A DNA stretch of 13,839 bases. It comes from JBOGFC01 sp050742155. Its GTDB lineage: Bacteria > Actinomycetota > Acidimicrobiia > Spongiisociales > JALYHC01. The stretch's first letter is position 1; each line of letters opens with the position of its first letter. The stretch is from assembly GCA_050742155.1 (NCBI GenBank), contig JBOGFC010000003.1, positions 1-13,839 of the forward strand, given 5' to 3'. The position numbers and the translations under genes were made by a program. Positions 12,921 to 13,839 of this stretch are shown here, in pieces. A model generated the notes under the pieces. It worked only from the letters and a program-made list of their open reading frames with translations, made no database searches and had not been told where the DNA came from.

Positions 12921-13839
12921 ATGGTGACCGAGCGGCTCTCCGCCACTCGGCTGGGCCTCTGGGACGCCCTGCTGCCCTCCTTTCGGCGGGCCGGCTGGCT
13001 GGAAGGTGACACTCCCACCGAGCAGGCCGCCCCGCTCCTCCTCGCCGTCCGAGCCGGGCCGGATCCCGAGGGCACCCTGGAGCGGTTATCCGTTCTCCTC
13101 GGCGAGGCACCCCACCTGGCCACCGCCGCGCTGGCAGAGCCCCGGCTCGGCGAGGCCTTGGTCGGGGTGGTGGCGACCAGCCGGGCCCTCAGCCGCACGC
13201 TGGGCGACCATCCCGAGTGGTTGCAGGAAGCACTCGACGACCGGGAGATCTCGTGCGAGGAGGCCGAGACCCATCCCGCCCGCCTGGCCGCCCTGCGTCG
13301 GTTCGTGCGCCGCCGCCTGCTGGCCACCGCCGTGCGGGACATCCTGGGCCTGGCCGACATGCCCCAGGTGGGCCGGGAGCTCTCCGACACCGCCGACGCG
13401 GCCGCCGAGGCGGCCCTGCGAGCGGTGCAGGAGGAGGTGGGGGCGGCCGGGCGGCCGGTGGTGCCGATGGCGGTGGTGGCCATGGGCAAGTGGGGAGGGC
13501 GGGAGCTCAACTACGCCTCTGACATCGACCTGCTGTTCGTTTACCGGGTGCCGGAGGGGATGGACGCCCCGGCGGCGGCCCAGGGGGCCATCCGGGTGGC
13601 GGAGGGCTTCTTGGAGGCGTTGGGCGGGGTCACCCCGGAAGGGGTGGCCTTCCGGGTGGATGCCGACCTGCGTCCCGAGGGCCGGGACGGCCCGCTGGCC
13701 CGCTCCCTGGAGAGCTACCGGGCCTATTACCAGCGCTGGGCGCAGACCTGGGAGTTCCAGGCGCTCCTCAAGGCCCGCCCGGCCGCCGGCGACCCGGAGC
13801 TGGGCCAGGCCTTCTCCGCGCTGGTGGAGCCTTTCGTCT
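12921..13839 (+). CDS. glnE: Glutamine synthetase adenylyltransferase/deadenylylase GlnE, 5' part only
   Basis: The first 306 residues of GlnE, the two-headed nucleotidyltransferase that adds AMP to, or removes it from, glutamine synthetase according to nitrogen state. Visible is the N-terminal nucleotidyltransferase half: 'VVAMGKWGGRELNYASDIDLLFVY' (~185-208), with the catalytic Asp201-x-Asp203 pair. It is followed by 'FRVDADLRPEGRDGPLARSLESYRAYY' with Asp247 and by 'WAQTWEFQALLKARPAAGD', all standard GlnE signatures. Helical linker sequence precedes it. The full protein is normally ~950-1000 residues, so about two thirds lies beyond the window. The ATG at 12921 is followed directly by GTG and preceded by a TACACT box; the true start could be either codon. 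It is divergent from nadE, whose product also depends on glutamine. Confidence 0.93.
   Translation, partial: MVTERLSATRLGLWDALLPSFRRAGWLEGDTPTEQAAPLLLAVRAGPDPEGTLERLSVLLGEAPHLATAALAEPRLGEALVGVVATSRALSRTLGDHPEWLQEALDDREISCEEAETHPARLAALRRFVRRRLLATAVRDILGLADMPQVGRELSDTADAAAEAALRAVQEEVGAAGRPVVPMAVVAMGKWGGRELNYASDIDLLFVYRVPEGMDAPAAAQGAIRVAEGFLEALGGVTPEGVAFRVDADLRPEGRDGPLARSLESYRAYYQRWAQTWEFQALLKARPAAGDPELGQAFSALVEPFV

Overview
The window is high-GC, tightly packed bacterial chromosome. It contains thirteen protein-coding genes (two cut by the window edges) and several short regulatory structures. I see no rRNA, tRNA, CRISPR array, phage gene or insertion sequence. The GC-rich codon use, a two-domain glutamine-dependent NAD synthetase, GlnE, single PspA and GreA genes, and at least five starts that look leaderless (a TANNNT-type -10 box 6-8 nt before the start codon, no Shine-Dalgarno) all point to an actinobacterium. 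A deep lineage such as Acidimicrobiia or a relative is my guess. The ATP-type PEP carboxykinase argues against the best-known Actinobacteria, which normally use the GTP enzyme.

Left part (1-4000, minus strand). Transcribed right to left are a DMT-family permease (eamA-like), selD, a Shethna-type thioredoxin-fold [2Fe-2S] protein, an alpha/beta hydrolase and, after a 60-bp gap, pspA (cut by the window). selD, the ferredoxin and the hydrolase are joined by 4-bp stop/start overlaps (GTGA, ATGA). The key observation is that selD does not start where a plain ORF finder puts it. Its true start lies 78 bp upstream behind a strong AAGGAGGTGA site. The reading frame then crosses an in-frame TGA exactly at the catalytic Cys/Sec position (SHGAG-U-AC-K) and is followed by a stem-loop resembling a bacterial SECIS. 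This SelD is therefore very likely a selenoprotein, and the organism should use selenocysteine.

Middle part (4000-8560). Divergent from the permease are greA and an mgtE Mg2+ channel, 7 bp apart on the plus strand. mgtE converges on a response regulator with REC, GGDEF and HD-GYP domains, and an inverted repeat covers both stop codons. The regulator's start is preceded by a sequence close to a sigma-28/WhiG promoter. Upstream of it on the same strand are a putative secreted lipoprotein and a small Arg-rich protein, both of unknown function and overlapping by 4 bp.

Right part (8560-13839). On the minus strand are nadE, a fold-type IV PLP aminotransferase and an ATP-type pckA, followed by a long perfect-arm hairpin. 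Divergent from nadE, glnE begins on the plus strand and runs off the window. This part holds central nitrogen and carbon metabolism: NAD synthesis, gluconeogenesis and glutamine synthetase control.
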